Shown piece by piece: positions 7,931 to 16,380 of a stretch of 64,000 bases of DNA. Numbering within the stretch: the first letter of the stretch is position 1; each line of letters starts with the position of its first letter. Below the pieces are notes generated by a model. The model worked only from the letters and a program-made list of their open reading frames with translations, had not been told where the DNA came from and did no database searches. Position numbers and translations under genes: made by a program. The DNA is from Brucella anthropi ATCC 49188 (GTDB lineage Bacteria > Pseudomonadota > Alphaproteobacteria > Rhizobiales > Rhizobiaceae), in contig NC_009668.1 of assembly GCF_000017405.1 (NCBI RefSeq), forward strand, positions 1,729,001-1,793,000, written 5' to 3'.

Positions 7931-8284
7931 ATGGTACACCGGGATGACGCTTTGGTCATTAAAATTGCGGACGGCTTCACGCAGACGGTGAGAACAGTCG
8001 CAGATGCCGAGAATATATTGCTGTCTCAATGGAATAGGTTCAAACTAGATAGTCTCAGCGTCGCTATCACGGTCTGCCTTTTATGCACGCACGACATTGG
8101 GAGTACCGAAGACGCAAGACTTGCTTTCGAAATGCCGCTTCGATGTCAAGAATTCTGGCTTAACTCTTTGGCTGAGCATGACCTTTCAGAATCCATCTCA
8201 AAGCGACCTAAACACGTCAGATATCCATCTGTCAGCCGTTTAATAAAGCTCATGACGCGGGGGACTAGAATTAAGCATTCCTGA
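7931..8284 (+). CDS. DUF982 domain protein
   Basis: A protein of about 117 residues with the DUF982 pattern: a short beta segment with G-F-T-Q-T-V, then a helix with AENILLSQWNRF and a second helix containing EDARLAFEMPL. DUF982 proteins are small, largely restricted to Rhizobiales, and of unknown function. The frame is open from 7841, but a promoter match at 7853-7877 implies a start downstream. The ATG at 7931 is the first ATG after it, although a non-ATG start about 30 bp earlier, including the conserved Trp, is possible. No clear ribosome site is seen. Confidence 0.65.
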   Translation: MVHRDDALVIKIADGFTQTVRTVADAENILLSQWNRFKLDSLSVAITVCLLCTHDIGSTEDARLAFEMPLRCQEFWLNSLAEHDLSESISKRPKHVRYPSVSRLIKLMTRGTRIKHS

Positions 8285-8289
8285 GCCAA

Positions 8290-9387
8290 CTAAGTAGAGT
8301 CAAAAAGACGACCTTCACCCTGCAACTGGCGAAGAGGGGCAGAGAATTTCGCAACAAACCCTTCGGTTCCATAGTCAGCGTCAACCTCACCGGCGCCTAA
8401 CAGTCCCATTTTTATGAGCTTGGAACCAAACCCGGTCTTAGTTGGCGCGATAACAGGTGGCCCGCCAAATTCAGCCCAACGCAACGAGAAAACTGCATCA
8501 TCCTGTTTTTTTGACACAGCTACTTCCAACAGCACATGACCCTCATTGTTTGAAAGAGCGCCATATTTGATCGCATTGGTGGTCAGTTCGTGAATTAGAA
8601 GCGACAGCGTTGAAGCTCCTTTAGGGCCGATCAGCACATCCGGTCCGCTTATCTGTACGCGATCCGCCACCGCCAGCGCGTTTGTTATTCCGCTCACAAT
8701 CTGACGAAGCGAACCTTCGGAGCTTTTGCCCAATCGTAACACATCGTGTGCATTTCCGAGTGCAAACAGGCGTCTGGTAAAGGTGTTGATCACTTCTTCA
8801 TCAGCATTGTTATTGAAAGTCTGACCAGCAATCGCCGCTACTATGCTAAAGGTATTTTTGATCCGATGAGCGAGTTCGGCATTCAGTATGCGAGCATGTT
8901 TTTCCGCTTCAACCTTTGTCGTGGTCTCGATGACAGTATCCATCATGCCGGCTATTTGTCCCCGTTCATTATAAATCGGGCTATAGCAGAAGGTAAAATA
9001 ACATTGCTCGGGGTATCCGTGCCGATCGATGACCAAGGGAAAGTCTTCAATGAAGATGGCTTCACCCGCATAGGCCTTCTGGACCATCGGTTGAATTTCA
9101 TCCCAAGCCTCGGCCCAAATATCGCGGAATGAAGCTCCCATGCAGTTCTCTTTCTCACCGAGAATCTGTCGGAAGGCATCGTTATAAATCGTGGTGAATT
9201 CCGGTCCCCAGATAATGGCCTTTGGGAAATGCGAAGCCAGCATCATCTGAACCGCGGTTATCAGAGAGGTGGGCCAGTTTTCTGGCTTTCCGATTGGATT
9301 GCTGTTCCAATCCAACATCCGGATTTCATCGGCCGACTGTCCACGCGCATGCAAGAAAAGCACTGCACTATCCATAAATTTTTCCAT
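8290..9387 (-). CDS. PAS-domain HWE-family sensor histidine kinase
   Basis: About 365 residues. The N-terminal half is a PAS-like sensor (IWGPEFTTIYNDAFRQILG, then ending EYCYSPI-like features). A HWE kinase core follows: phospho-acceptor box AELAHRIKNTFSIVAAIAGQ, N-box HELTTNAIKYGALS, and the family-defining W-x-E in LRWAEFGGP. There is no membrane segment, so it is cytoplasmic. HWE kinases commonly feed the PhyR general stress cascade; given two EcfG-like sigma factors nearby, that role is plausible but inferred. ATG at 9387 is preferred over the TTG at 9408. Confidence 0.88.
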   Translation of the reverse strand: MEKFMDSAVLFLHARGQSADEIRMLDWNSNPIGKPENWPTSLITAVQMMLASHFPKAIIWGPEFTTIYNDAFRQILGEKENCMGASFRDIWAEAWDEIQPMVQKAYAGEAIFIEDFPLVIDRHGYPEQCYFTFCYSPIYNERGQIAGMMDTVIETTTKVEAEKHARILNAELAHRIKNTFSIVAAIAGQTFNNNADEEVINTFTRRLFALGNAHDVLRLGKSSEGSLRQIVSGITNALAVADRVQISGPDVLIGPKGASTLSLLIHELTTNAIKYGALSNNEGHVLLEVAVSKKQDDAVFSLRWAEFGGPPVIAPTKTGFGSKLIKMGLLGAGEVDADYGTEGFVAKFSAPLRQLQGEGRLFDST

Positions 9388-9481
9388 ACCGGTATGCGGA
9401 AGATTCAAAGGCGACCAAGGAAAAACATATTGGATTCAAAGCGTAAATGCCAGGCGAATGTTACTCATGAGACTTCGCAAC

Positions 9482-9510
9482 AAAAAGGCGACCTCGTGGA
9501 CCGCCTTTTC
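9482..9510 (-). terminator. Rho-independent terminator of the outer membrane protein gene
   Basis: On the minus strand AAAAGGCG pairs with CGCCTTTT around an 11-nt loop and is followed by a short T-run. It begins about 22 bp after the barrel gene's stop. It is symmetric enough to act in both directions. Confidence 0.65.
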
Positions 9511-9531
9511 ATATCTCTGAGATAATGCTTG

Positions 9532-10218
9532 TCAAAACTTGTAAGCTACACCTAAACGAACGTCATGTGTTTTGAACTTGTCTTCGACACTTACATCCGT
9601 GCCAAAATCAAAGTCCTTCTTACCATAATCAGTGTAGCGATATTCAAGGCGCAGAATGAGGTTGTCAGTAGCAGCGTAGTCCACACCCGCACCGGCCGTC
9701 CAGCCAGTATAGGTTTTGCTTTGCGATACGCTGATTTCATCCACACCGTCCGTTGCTGAAAGCGTGTTTTTCACACTACCGAATGCAACCCCGCCCGCGA
9801 TATAGGGCATGAAGCGATCAAATGCGACACCGGCCCGTGCGCGAACAGCACCCGACCACCGCAACTTGCTCTCAAGGTCACCAGCAATATCTCCGTCAGT
9901 AGCGCTGTAGTTGTCCTTTAGATTATTATAGGTGATATCGCCGTCGACACCGAGAATGAAGTTATTGCCGACATCAAAGTTATAACCGGCATAAAGACCA
10001 CCGAGAAAACCGTCCGGTTTCACACGGAAAGCATCTTCGAATTCCGATTTTCCCCACCCGTAGCCGATCTGCCCACCAATATAAGCGCCAGTCCAGCTAA
10101 AAATAGGTTCAGCAACGATTACCGGCGCAGGCTCCTCAACGATAGCGTCAGCAGCTTTCGCACCCGTTGTAGCAATAAGAGCAACAGTTGACGCCAAAAG
10201 AAGAGACTTAATTTTCAT
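9532..10218 (-). CDS. Omp25/Omp31-family outer membrane beta-barrel protein
   Basis: A 228-residue protein with a Sec signal peptide (MKIKSLLLASTVALIATTGAKA). A short linker is followed by repeated amphipathic strands (WTGAYIGGQIGYGWG, GGLYAGYNF) ending in a terminal Phe after VRLGVAYKF, the usual outer-membrane insertion signal. Length and motifs match the Omp25/Omp31 group of Brucellaceae, eight-stranded barrels that link to peptidoglycan/LPS and affect the envelope. It is monocistronic, with a terminator directly downstream. Confidence 0.9.
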   Translation of the reverse strand: MKIKSLLLASTVALIATTGAKAADAIVEEPAPVIVAEPIFSWTGAYIGGQIGYGWGKSEFEDAFRVKPDGFLGGLYAGYNFDVGNNFILGVDGDITYNNLKDNYSATDGDIAGDLESKLRWSGAVRARAGVAFDRFMPYIAGGVAFGSVKNTLSATDGVDEISVSQSKTYTGWTAGAGVDYAATDNLILRLEYRYTDYGKKDFDFGTDVSVEDKFKTHDVRLGVAYKF

Positions 10219-10488
10219 GGCATTTCTCCGTGACCTAATAGCCTAAGGTTATTTCGCTATTTAAAAGATAACTCATAGATGAAATATGTCTGTAGTATTA
10301 ATGTCACAACCAGATCGAGAGCCGACATTTCGCCACCTACTGTTAAAAGCAGTTAATTAAGTCTTTCCGCTAACCTAAAACATGTTGATCTAGCCATCAT
10401 GATGACCAATGGCGTTCTGTGCCTGCCAATCCATAACCGCATCGTGCCGCGAGATCGCGAACCGTCAACAGCCATCGTCATCCGTTGG

Positions 10489-11550
10489 TCAGCTCTTTTC
10501 CGCATCGATGAAAAGTAGCCATTTCAAAGTGCGACGCTCGGCATCGCTAAGTTCGGGCGCAACTAGCCGGATAGCTCCAGCGGCATCGATCTGCGAGCCA
10601 AGTTTTCCGGCCAGCCAGTGTTCGGGGATGGCAGGATGTATGTAAGACTGCCGGCATACCGTTCTTGTATTGCCGAGCATGTGCGCAACCTTATCGATTG
10701 CGCTATTAAGCCTTTGCTTTTGCGCCCTGTCACTGTCAGGCAAATCGAGACAGCGTAGCAACTCAAGGGCAGTTGCCGTTGCAGCCCAAGTTCGAAAATG
10801 CTTCGACGTGAAATCGGACCGCATAGTCACTCGCAGATAGTCATTTATATCCTGAGAGGAGACGGGACAGCGATCACCCGCCCCGTCAATATATTGAAAT
10901 AACTGCTGCCCAGGCAGTTCCTGTATGGAGCGTATGATACGCGCAATTCGTTTATCGGAAAGCTTGAGACTCCACATTTTGCCCGATTTGCCAGTAAATG
11001 CGAGCCGCAATCCGCCACGCTCATCCCGCAAATGCCGATTGCGAAGCGTAGTGACCCCAAAGCTCTTGTTGTCACGTGCATAATCTGGATTTCCGACCCG
11101 CAGCAATAGTCGATCCATCAGCCAGATGACGGTCGCAACGACCTTTTCACGACAGAGCGAGCGTCGCCGCATATCGATATCGACCACTTTGCGCAGTCGG
11201 CTGAGTGCACCGGCGAAATCTGGCAGACTTGAAAATTTGGTTTCCTCCTGCATCGCCATCCACGCGGAGTGATAACGATATTGCTTTCTTCCGCGCGTAT
11301 CACGCCCGGTTGCCTGTATATGTCCGCGCTGATCGCAACATATCCAGACATCGTTCCAAGCAGGCGGAATGGCAAGCTTAGCAATCCTGTTTCGATCCGC
11401 GACTGAAATCGCCTTTTTGTCAAACCGAACATAACGAAACCCGGCTCCACAACGCAGGCGCCTAATTCCCGGCGCGGTGTCGCTGACATGGACCAACCCA
11501 TGAGCAGCATTGTTTTGTAGCAGCGGAACAGCGGAAGACTTTTTAAGCAA
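10489..11550 (-). CDS. DNA topoisomerase IB (poxvirus/bacterial type)
   Basis: About 353 residues. The core carries ADRNRIAKLAIPPAWNDVWI at the N-terminal domain and SKHFRTWAATATALE with conserved His/Arg in the catalytic domain. The C-terminal active site is CRQSYIHP, whose Tyr codon at 10642-10644 forms the 3'-phosphotyrosyl intermediate. Enzymes of this family relax supercoils independently of ATP. The frame opens at 11601 with TTG; a TTG at 11550 gives a more usual N-terminus and is listed, but the start is uncertain. It is divergent from ku, an arrangement that suggests a shared stress or DNA-repair function. Confidence 0.85.
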   Translation of the reverse strand: MLKKSSAVPLLQNNAAHGLVHVSDTAPGIRRLRCGAGFRYVRFDKKAISVADRNRIAKLAIPPAWNDVWICCDQRGHIQATGRDTRGRKQYRYHSAWMAMQEETKFSSLPDFAGALSRLRKVVDIDMRRRSLCREKVVATVIWLMDRLLLRVGNPDYARDNKSFGVTTLRNRHLRDERGGLRLAFTGKSGKMWSLKLSDKRIARIIRSIQELPGQQLFQYIDGAGDRCPVSSQDINDYLRVTMRSDFTSKHFRTWAATATALELLRCLDLPDSDRAQKQRLNSAIDKVAHMLGNTRTVCRQSYIHPAIPEHWLAGKLGSQIDAAGAIRLVAPELSDAERRTLKWLLFIDAEKS

Positions 11551-11630
11551 TTTGCAACCCCAGTCGTACTTTCCTTGCCGAATAACCACTACAAACCACA
11601 ACAGGTTCCCAGACGGAAAAAATCTAATCG

Positions 11631-11655
11631 GGAACTATCGGGCTTCAAACAGGTT
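11631..11655 (+). promoter_or_regulatory. EcfG-type promoter of the first ku gene
   Basis: GGAAC (11631-11635), 17-nt spacer, GTT (11653-11655), 26 bp before the GTG start of ku. Control of ku genes by the general stress sigma factor RpoE2 has been described in Sinorhizobium meliloti. Confidence 0.75.
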
Positions 11656-11681
11656 ATCCTGTTCTTCCGGAGGATCAGTTC

Positions 11682-12482
11682 GTGCCCCACGCTTTCTGGA
11701 AAGGCTATCTCAAACTCTCGCTCGTCACCTGTGCAGTGGAGCTGACACCTGCGACCAGCGAAAGCGAGAAAGTGCGCTTCCACACCCTGAATGTTGAGAC
11801 CGGCAACCGAGTGATCAGCCGATACGTGGATTCGGTTACGCACAAGCCAGTGCGGGATGATGACGAGGTCAAAGGGTTCGATAAAGGTGACGGAAGTTAT
11901 GTCATTCTTGAAGAGGATGAGCTGGAGGCTGTGGCGCTTGAGAGCACAAGAACTATAGACATCGACAAGTTCGTACCGAGGGACAGTATCGGCTGGATCT
12001 GGTACGACAAGCCGCATTATCTCGCGCCTTCCGACAAGGTGGGCCAAGAAGCCTTTTCCGTCATCCGGGAGGCAATGGTTAAAAGCGCAGTCTTCGGTCT
12101 GGCCCGGCTTGTCATGTACCGACGCGAAAGAGCAGTGCTTCTCGAACCGCGCGGTCGCGGAATTGTTTTGTGGACGTTGCGTTTCGGCGATGAAGTGCGG
12201 AATGCCACCGACTACTTTTCCACTATTGAAGATAGCAAACCCGACAAGAAGCTTCTTTCCATGGTCCGCAGGCTCATCAAGGGCAAGACAGAAGATTGGA
12301 AACCCGATTTTCTTCAGGACCCAATGCAGAAGAACCTTCAGTCGATGATTGCTGCAAAGAAGAAAAAGAAAACGGCATCGGTATCGAAGCCGCGCAAGAC
12401 GGCACCTGAAACCGAAGGCAATGTTATCAACATCATGGATGCCCTACGAAAAAGCCTTGCCGGTGAAAATACAAAAAGCTGA
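11682..12482 (+). CDS. ku: Ku protein, non-homologous end joining (copy 1)
   Basis: A 266-residue bacterial Ku: beta-barrel core beginning HAFWKGYLKLSLVTCAVEL with the conserved EVKGF/KGY-type signature, then a Lys-rich C-terminal tail that in other Ku proteins recruits LigD or aids threading on DNA. The GTG start at 11682 is supported by GGAGG 8 bp upstream. Ku homodimers or heterodimers ring DNA ends for LigD. It converges on ligD with 15 bp between stops and has its own EcfG promoter, unlike the second ku, which is in the ligD operon. Confidence 0.93.
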   Translation: MPHAFWKGYLKLSLVTCAVELTPATSESEKVRFHTLNVETGNRVISRYVDSVTHKPVRDDDEVKGFDKGDGSYVILEEDELEAVALESTRTIDIDKFVPRDSIGWIWYDKPHYLAPSDKVGQEAFSVIREAMVKSAVFGLARLVMYRRERAVLLEPRGRGIVLWTLRFGDEVRNATDYFSTIEDSKPDKKLLSMVRRLIKGKTEDWKPDFLQDPMQKNLQSMIAAKKKKKTASVSKPRKTAPETEGNVINIMDALRKSLAGENTKS

Positions 12483-12497
12483 TGCGAAGAGTTCTGC

Positions 12498-15002
12498 CTA
12501 TTTCTTCAGCTTAGGCAGCGGCGTTTCCGCGCTGCGAAAATCCTGCCAGGGATCGCTATTCAATGCGGCCAGCCGGTTCGGCGTGTTGACAATAGTAAAA
12601 TGGGCGGGGCCTATTGCTGACGTCACTTCGTCCCACCCAAGCGGCATGGAAACTGCAGCACCAGGACGTGCCCGCGGCGAATAGGGTGCTACAGCAGTCA
12701 TGCCGCGCTGATTGCGCAGATAATCAATAAGAATTTTGCCTTTGCGCTTGGCCTTGGAAATCGTCGAAACATAGCGATCAGGACTGTCTGCAGCCATCTG
12801 GTCGGCAATAGCCTTTGTAAAGCTCTTGAGGGCGTCCCAGTCGACCTTCGGCTTCAATGGCGCGACCACATGTAGTCCCTTGCCACCGGACGTTTTAACA
12901 AACGTCTTCAATCCGAGTTTTTCCAGACGTTCCTTGGTCTCGATTGCGGCTTCGATCACGCGCGACCATGGAACGCCCTCACCCGGATCGAGATCCATTG
13001 TCAACGTATCCGGTAGCTCCCAATTTTTGAGCGTAGAACCCCAGGGGTGAATTTCCAGCGTCGCGGCTTGCACCAGACCGATCAGCCCGTTGAAGTCCCG
13101 AATGCTGATATAAGGCTCCTCTTCCTTGTTCTCTGGATCTTGAACTTCGATAATATGTTCATTCAACCCCTTCCACGCGTGCCTTTGAAAGAAGTGTTCT
13201 CCGTCAATTCCGGTTGGGCAGCGTAACAATGCCAGGGGGCGGTTGACGATGAAAGGTTCGATGCTGGACCAGATAGCGGAATAATAATCTGCGAGACCCT
13301 GTTTTGTGACACCTTCGCCCGGCCAGTAAACCCGGTCGGGATGTGTGAGCTTCACGTCGATCTCCTCGGGGCCTTTACTGGAAATACGGGGTGACATGGT
13401 TTGCTTCTCCCATATGACGTCCTTGGCAGCCTTATCGTCTCGTACCCCCCTGAAGGACGCGTGACGCAATCGCTTATCGGCAGTCCAGGCACGAAATTCG
13501 ATTTCCGCTACCAGCAGCGGTGTAACGAACTTGGCTCCGCGCCTTTCATCTGCCGTCAGCGGCACGGCGAATGGGCTCCCTCCCTGCCGCATGGCTTGCA
13601 GCCGTTTGTAAAGTTCTTTTGCAATCCTGACCGAAAAGCCTGTTCCCACCCGGCCTACGGGAACCAGCCCCTTCTTATCCTGTACACCCAAAAGGAGCGA
13701 ACCGATTGCCGCTCGCGTTACCGTCGACGGAACATAGCCTGCAATGACGAATTCCTGTCGTCCAATGCATTTCGACTTACGCCAATCGTTGCTGCGACCG
13801 CTTCTATAAGATGCCTCCCTGAGCTTCGACACAATGCCCTCAAGGCCAAGTCCGCAGGCATTCTTCAGTACCGCAGCCCCATCGGCATCAAAGGCCTCGC
13901 TGAAGCGAAGTGTTGACGATGATGCAGAAATTAATTTTTCGAGCAGCGTTTTGCGCTCAACCAGAGGCGTCTGGCGAAGGTCTTTGCCATCAACATGCAG
14001 TAGATCGAAAAGGTAATAAACGAATCGATCAGAACGTCCCTCCCTTAGATCCTCTTGCAAAGCTGAAAAGTCAGACAGTCCCGACTGGCTTTCGACAACG
14101 ATCTCCCCATCAAATATGGCTTCGTTCACGCTCGTACCAACAAGATCTCTGGCAATCTGCTGGCCAAATTTTTCAGTCCAATCCAGTCCCCCACGCGAAT
14201 AAAGGGCGACCTTGCCCCCCGCAATATGAGCCTGGATGCGATAACCGTCGAACTTGATCTCGTGAAGCCAGCGGTTTCCATCTGGAGCAACTGATACGAG
14301 CGTAGCGAGCTCAGGTTTGACGAAACTCGGCATCGGTCGCTTCTTCGCATTTTTGATATTTGCGCCCCCACCATCCCCTTGAGCGTTCGACTTTTTGTTG
14401 ATCGAACCAGTTTTCGATGACCATCCTGGCGCTTCGTGTTCGACATCGGCGATGGCGCGGCCGGTTTTTACCGATTTCGGCATCTCTACAAGAATGTCAG
14501 GTTCATCAGGATTTCTGGAAAATTCGTCCTCCCCCTTGATGAGGAGCCAATTCTCTCGCTTCTCGTCTGGCTTTCCGTGCATCCGGATCAAATGCCAGCG
14601 ACCTTTGAGTTTTTCCCCTGTGAGCTCGAACTCAAGATGCCCTTTCTTGTATTGCTGATGTGCATCAGCAGTGGATTTCCAACGCCCTGTATCCCAGACG
14701 ATAACTGTACCACCACCGTACTTGCCTTTAGGGATCGTGCCTTCGAAGTCCGCATATTCAAGCGGATGGTCCTCCACATGCACGGCCAGTCGCTTTTCGC
14801 CAGGAACAAGGCTTGGACCTCGCGTCACAGCCCAACTTTTCAGCACGCCATCCATCTCAAGGCGAAAATCATAATGCAGTCTGCGAGCATCATGTTTTTG
14901 CACGACAAAGAGCTCGCGTTTTGTGCGCGAAGACTTACCGCGCGGCTCGTTAGTCAGGGTAAAATCGCGTTTCCTGCGATAGGTTTCGAGTGACTGTCCC
15001 AT
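12498..15002 (-). CDS. ligD: Multifunctional DNA ligase D
   Basis: 834 residues with the full three-domain layout in the order phosphoesterase, ligase, polymerase. The N-terminal 3'-phosphoesterase has QKHDARRLHYDFRLE (about 36-49). The central ATP-dependent ligase has the nucleotidyl-acceptor Lys250 in HEIKFDGYR and the GLEGIVSK motif. The C-terminal primase-polymerase has MDLDPG metal ligands and KTSGGKGLHV. It repairs double-strand breaks together with Ku. It is transcribed leftward, with its ATG 3 bp from the stop of the upstream ku copy 2, so the two are one operon. Length is normal and no domain is missing. Confidence 0.95.
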   Translation of the reverse strand: MGQSLETYRRKRDFTLTNEPRGKSSRTKRELFVVQKHDARRLHYDFRLEMDGVLKSWAVTRGPSLVPGEKRLAVHVEDHPLEYADFEGTIPKGKYGGGTVIVWDTGRWKSTADAHQQYKKGHLEFELTGEKLKGRWHLIRMHGKPDEKRENWLLIKGEDEFSRNPDEPDILVEMPKSVKTGRAIADVEHEAPGWSSKTGSINKKSNAQGDGGGANIKNAKKRPMPSFVKPELATLVSVAPDGNRWLHEIKFDGYRIQAHIAGGKVALYSRGGLDWTEKFGQQIARDLVGTSVNEAIFDGEIVVESQSGLSDFSALQEDLREGRSDRFVYYLFDLLHVDGKDLRQTPLVERKTLLEKLISASSSTLRFSEAFDADGAAVLKNACGLGLEGIVSKLREASYRSGRSNDWRKSKCIGRQEFVIAGYVPSTVTRAAIGSLLLGVQDKKGLVPVGRVGTGFSVRIAKELYKRLQAMRQGGSPFAVPLTADERRGAKFVTPLLVAEIEFRAWTADKRLRHASFRGVRDDKAAKDVIWEKQTMSPRISSKGPEEIDVKLTHPDRVYWPGEGVTKQGLADYYSAIWSSIEPFIVNRPLALLRCPTGIDGEHFFQRHAWKGLNEHIIEVQDPENKEEEPYISIRDFNGLIGLVQAATLEIHPWGSTLKNWELPDTLTMDLDPGEGVPWSRVIEAAIETKERLEKLGLKTFVKTSGGKGLHVVAPLKPKVDWDALKSFTKAIADQMAADSPDRYVSTISKAKRKGKILIDYLRNQRGMTAVAPYSPRARPGAAVSMPLGWDEVTSAIGPAHFTIVNTPNRLAALNSDPWQDFRSAETPLPKLKK

Positions 15003-15004
15003 GA

Positions 15005-15862
15005 TCAGCCGGCCTTTTTTCTAGACTTTGTTCCAGATGCCGCCCCGGACTTGGCTTTGCCTTTTATTGCTTTGGTCGCCGCCTGCCCGACCCGACCTAG
15101 GTTTGCACTCTTGCGAAGAGCCTCCTTGAGATCGATAACCTCGGCAGTCTTCGGCGCAGCCGGCTTCTTGAGCGGCTTCCCCTCAATCTTCGCCTTTATC
15201 AAATCTGCCAGTGCTGCATCGTACCGGTCATCGAAGCCTGCGGGGTCGAAACTGCCCATCTTGGTGTCGATAATATGCTGCGCCAGGTCGAGCATTTCTT
15301 GATCGAACTTGAAAATGCCCAAGTCGGCAAATGCCTCCGCTGCCGCTCGTACCTCATATTCGAAATTGAGCGTCGTGGCTATCAGACCATCATCGTCGGC
15401 ACGGATCAGAACTTGTCGCGCGCGGCGGAAAAGGACAGTCTCGGCAATTGCGGCTACATTTTCAGATTTCATACCCTCGCGAACGAGTACGAAACCATCG
15501 CTGTCGCCGACTGGGGTAAGATAATATGGCCGGTCGAGATAGACATCGTCGATTTCGTCGCATTTGACAAATCGGGTGACATTCAGCGTCTTGTCGCTTT
15601 CGGGAATGGCCGCGGCGATTTCCGCTTCGTCGAAACTCAAATAGGTGCCCGACGACACTTCATAGCCCTTGACCTGATTTTCCCGCGGCACCGATTTGCC
15701 CGTGTCACCGTCAACAAATTCCCGGTTGAGGCGGTTTCCGGTCTTGCGATTTATCAGATTGAATGACACACGATCAGACGTTGATGCCGCTGTGAAAAGT
15801 GCAACGGGGCACAAAAGCTGATCAATTTTCAACTGCCCTTTCCAGTTTGCACGGCGTGCCAT
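15005..15862 (-). CDS. ku: Ku protein, non-homologous end joining (copy 2)
   Basis: A 285-residue Ku with the core starting MARRANWKGQLKIDQLLCPVAL and the conserved NQVKGYEV segment, followed by a C-terminal basic tail rich in Lys/Ala. It diverges clearly from copy 1, suggesting separate or heterodimeric roles as in rhizobia with several ku genes. The ATG at 15862 has AGAAGGG upstream; an in-frame ATG at 15892 would overlap the end of the small gene in front. ligD follows after 2 bp. Confidence 0.92.
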   Translation of the reverse strand: MARRANWKGQLKIDQLLCPVALFTAASTSDRVSFNLINRKTGNRLNREFVDGDTGKSVPRENQVKGYEVSSGTYLSFDEAEIAAAIPESDKTLNVTRFVKCDEIDDVYLDRPYYLTPVGDSDGFVLVREGMKSENVAAIAETVLFRRARQVLIRADDDGLIATTLNFEYEVRAAAEAFADLGIFKFDQEMLDLAQHIIDTKMGSFDPAGFDDRYDAALADLIKAKIEGKPLKKPAAPKTAEVIDLKEALRKSANLGRVGQAATKAIKGKAKSGAASGTKSRKKAG

Positions 15863-15881
15863 CGATTTAGCCCTTCTTCCG

Positions 15882-16004
15882 CTAAGCGCCATCTTCGCCT
15901 GGCTTGGTACCACCAGTACGCTTCAGATAGTGTGCATATGCGAAGCCGCTTACGAGAAGCACTGGCAGTCCCACCAGAACAATCCAAAACAACAACTCAC
16001 CCAT
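15882..16004 (-). CDS. 40-residue single-span membrane peptide at the head of the ku-ligD operon
   Basis: A short frame reading MGELLFWIVLVGLPVLLVSG then FAYAHYLKRTGGTKPGEDGA: one hydrophobic helix followed by a basic then acidic tail. A strong purine-rich site (GGGGAGAGTGAG) directly precedes the ATG at 16004, and its stop lies 19 bp before the ku copy 2 ATG. Codon 41 is TAG. The strong ribosome site and clean transmembrane pattern argue it is real. Function unknown. Confidence 0.6.
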   Translation of the reverse strand: MGELLFWIVLVGLPVLLVSGFAYAHYLKRTGGTKPGEDGA

Positions 16005-16055
16005 CTCACTCTCCCCCTATGTTCGTTGAAGACATAGATTTTGCTGCGTGAGACA

Positions 16056-16081
16056 AACTCGGAGAACGCCGCAATTGTTCC
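16056..16081 (-). promoter_or_regulatory. Possible EcfG-like promoter of the small peptide-ku-ligD operon (18-nt spacer)
   Basis: On the minus strand GGAAC (16081-16077) and GTT (16058-16056) are separated by 18 nt, one base longer than the usual spacer, and lie 52 bp before the ATG at 16004. A weak call. Confidence 0.3.
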
Positions 16082-16252
16082 GATATTGCTTAGCGACGCG
16101 TAATTATAAATATTCTATCTATAATGATAATTGAAGAATCTATGATGTTATCAGAGTTATCTAGAAAAAGCTCGATCACATCTAGCTTTTCAAAAGGGAT
16201 GAAATCGATCCTTTTGGCAGATACTGAAAGAGCAAAGCCTTCAACAAATTAC

Positions 16253-16286
16253 AACATATGGCAAAATCACGTTTTCGCCATATGTT
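16253..16286. repeat. Inverted repeat 1 beside the putative rep gene
   Basis: AACATATGGC and GCCATATGTT form a perfect 10-bp stem, extended by an inner AAAA/TTTT pairing with a one-base bulge. It lies about 95 bp beyond the stop of the HUH-type gene, in the otherwise empty 16005-16380 stretch. Confidence 0.8.
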
Positions 16287-16297
16287 AGCAACCCATG

Positions 16298-16325
16298 AAT
16301 TTCCAGCTCAGTGACGCTGGAAATT
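16298..16325. repeat. Inverted repeat 2 beside the putative rep gene
   Basis: AATTTCCAGC, an 8-nt loop and GCTGGAAATT form a perfect 10-bp stem, 11 bp from inverted repeat 1. The remaining bases of 16005-16380 are AT-rich and show no gene. Confidence 0.8.
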
Positions 16326-16380
16326 GCTCGATAATCCATTCGATATTTATCGTCCGACGGCACGCTATCGGAAGATTAAC

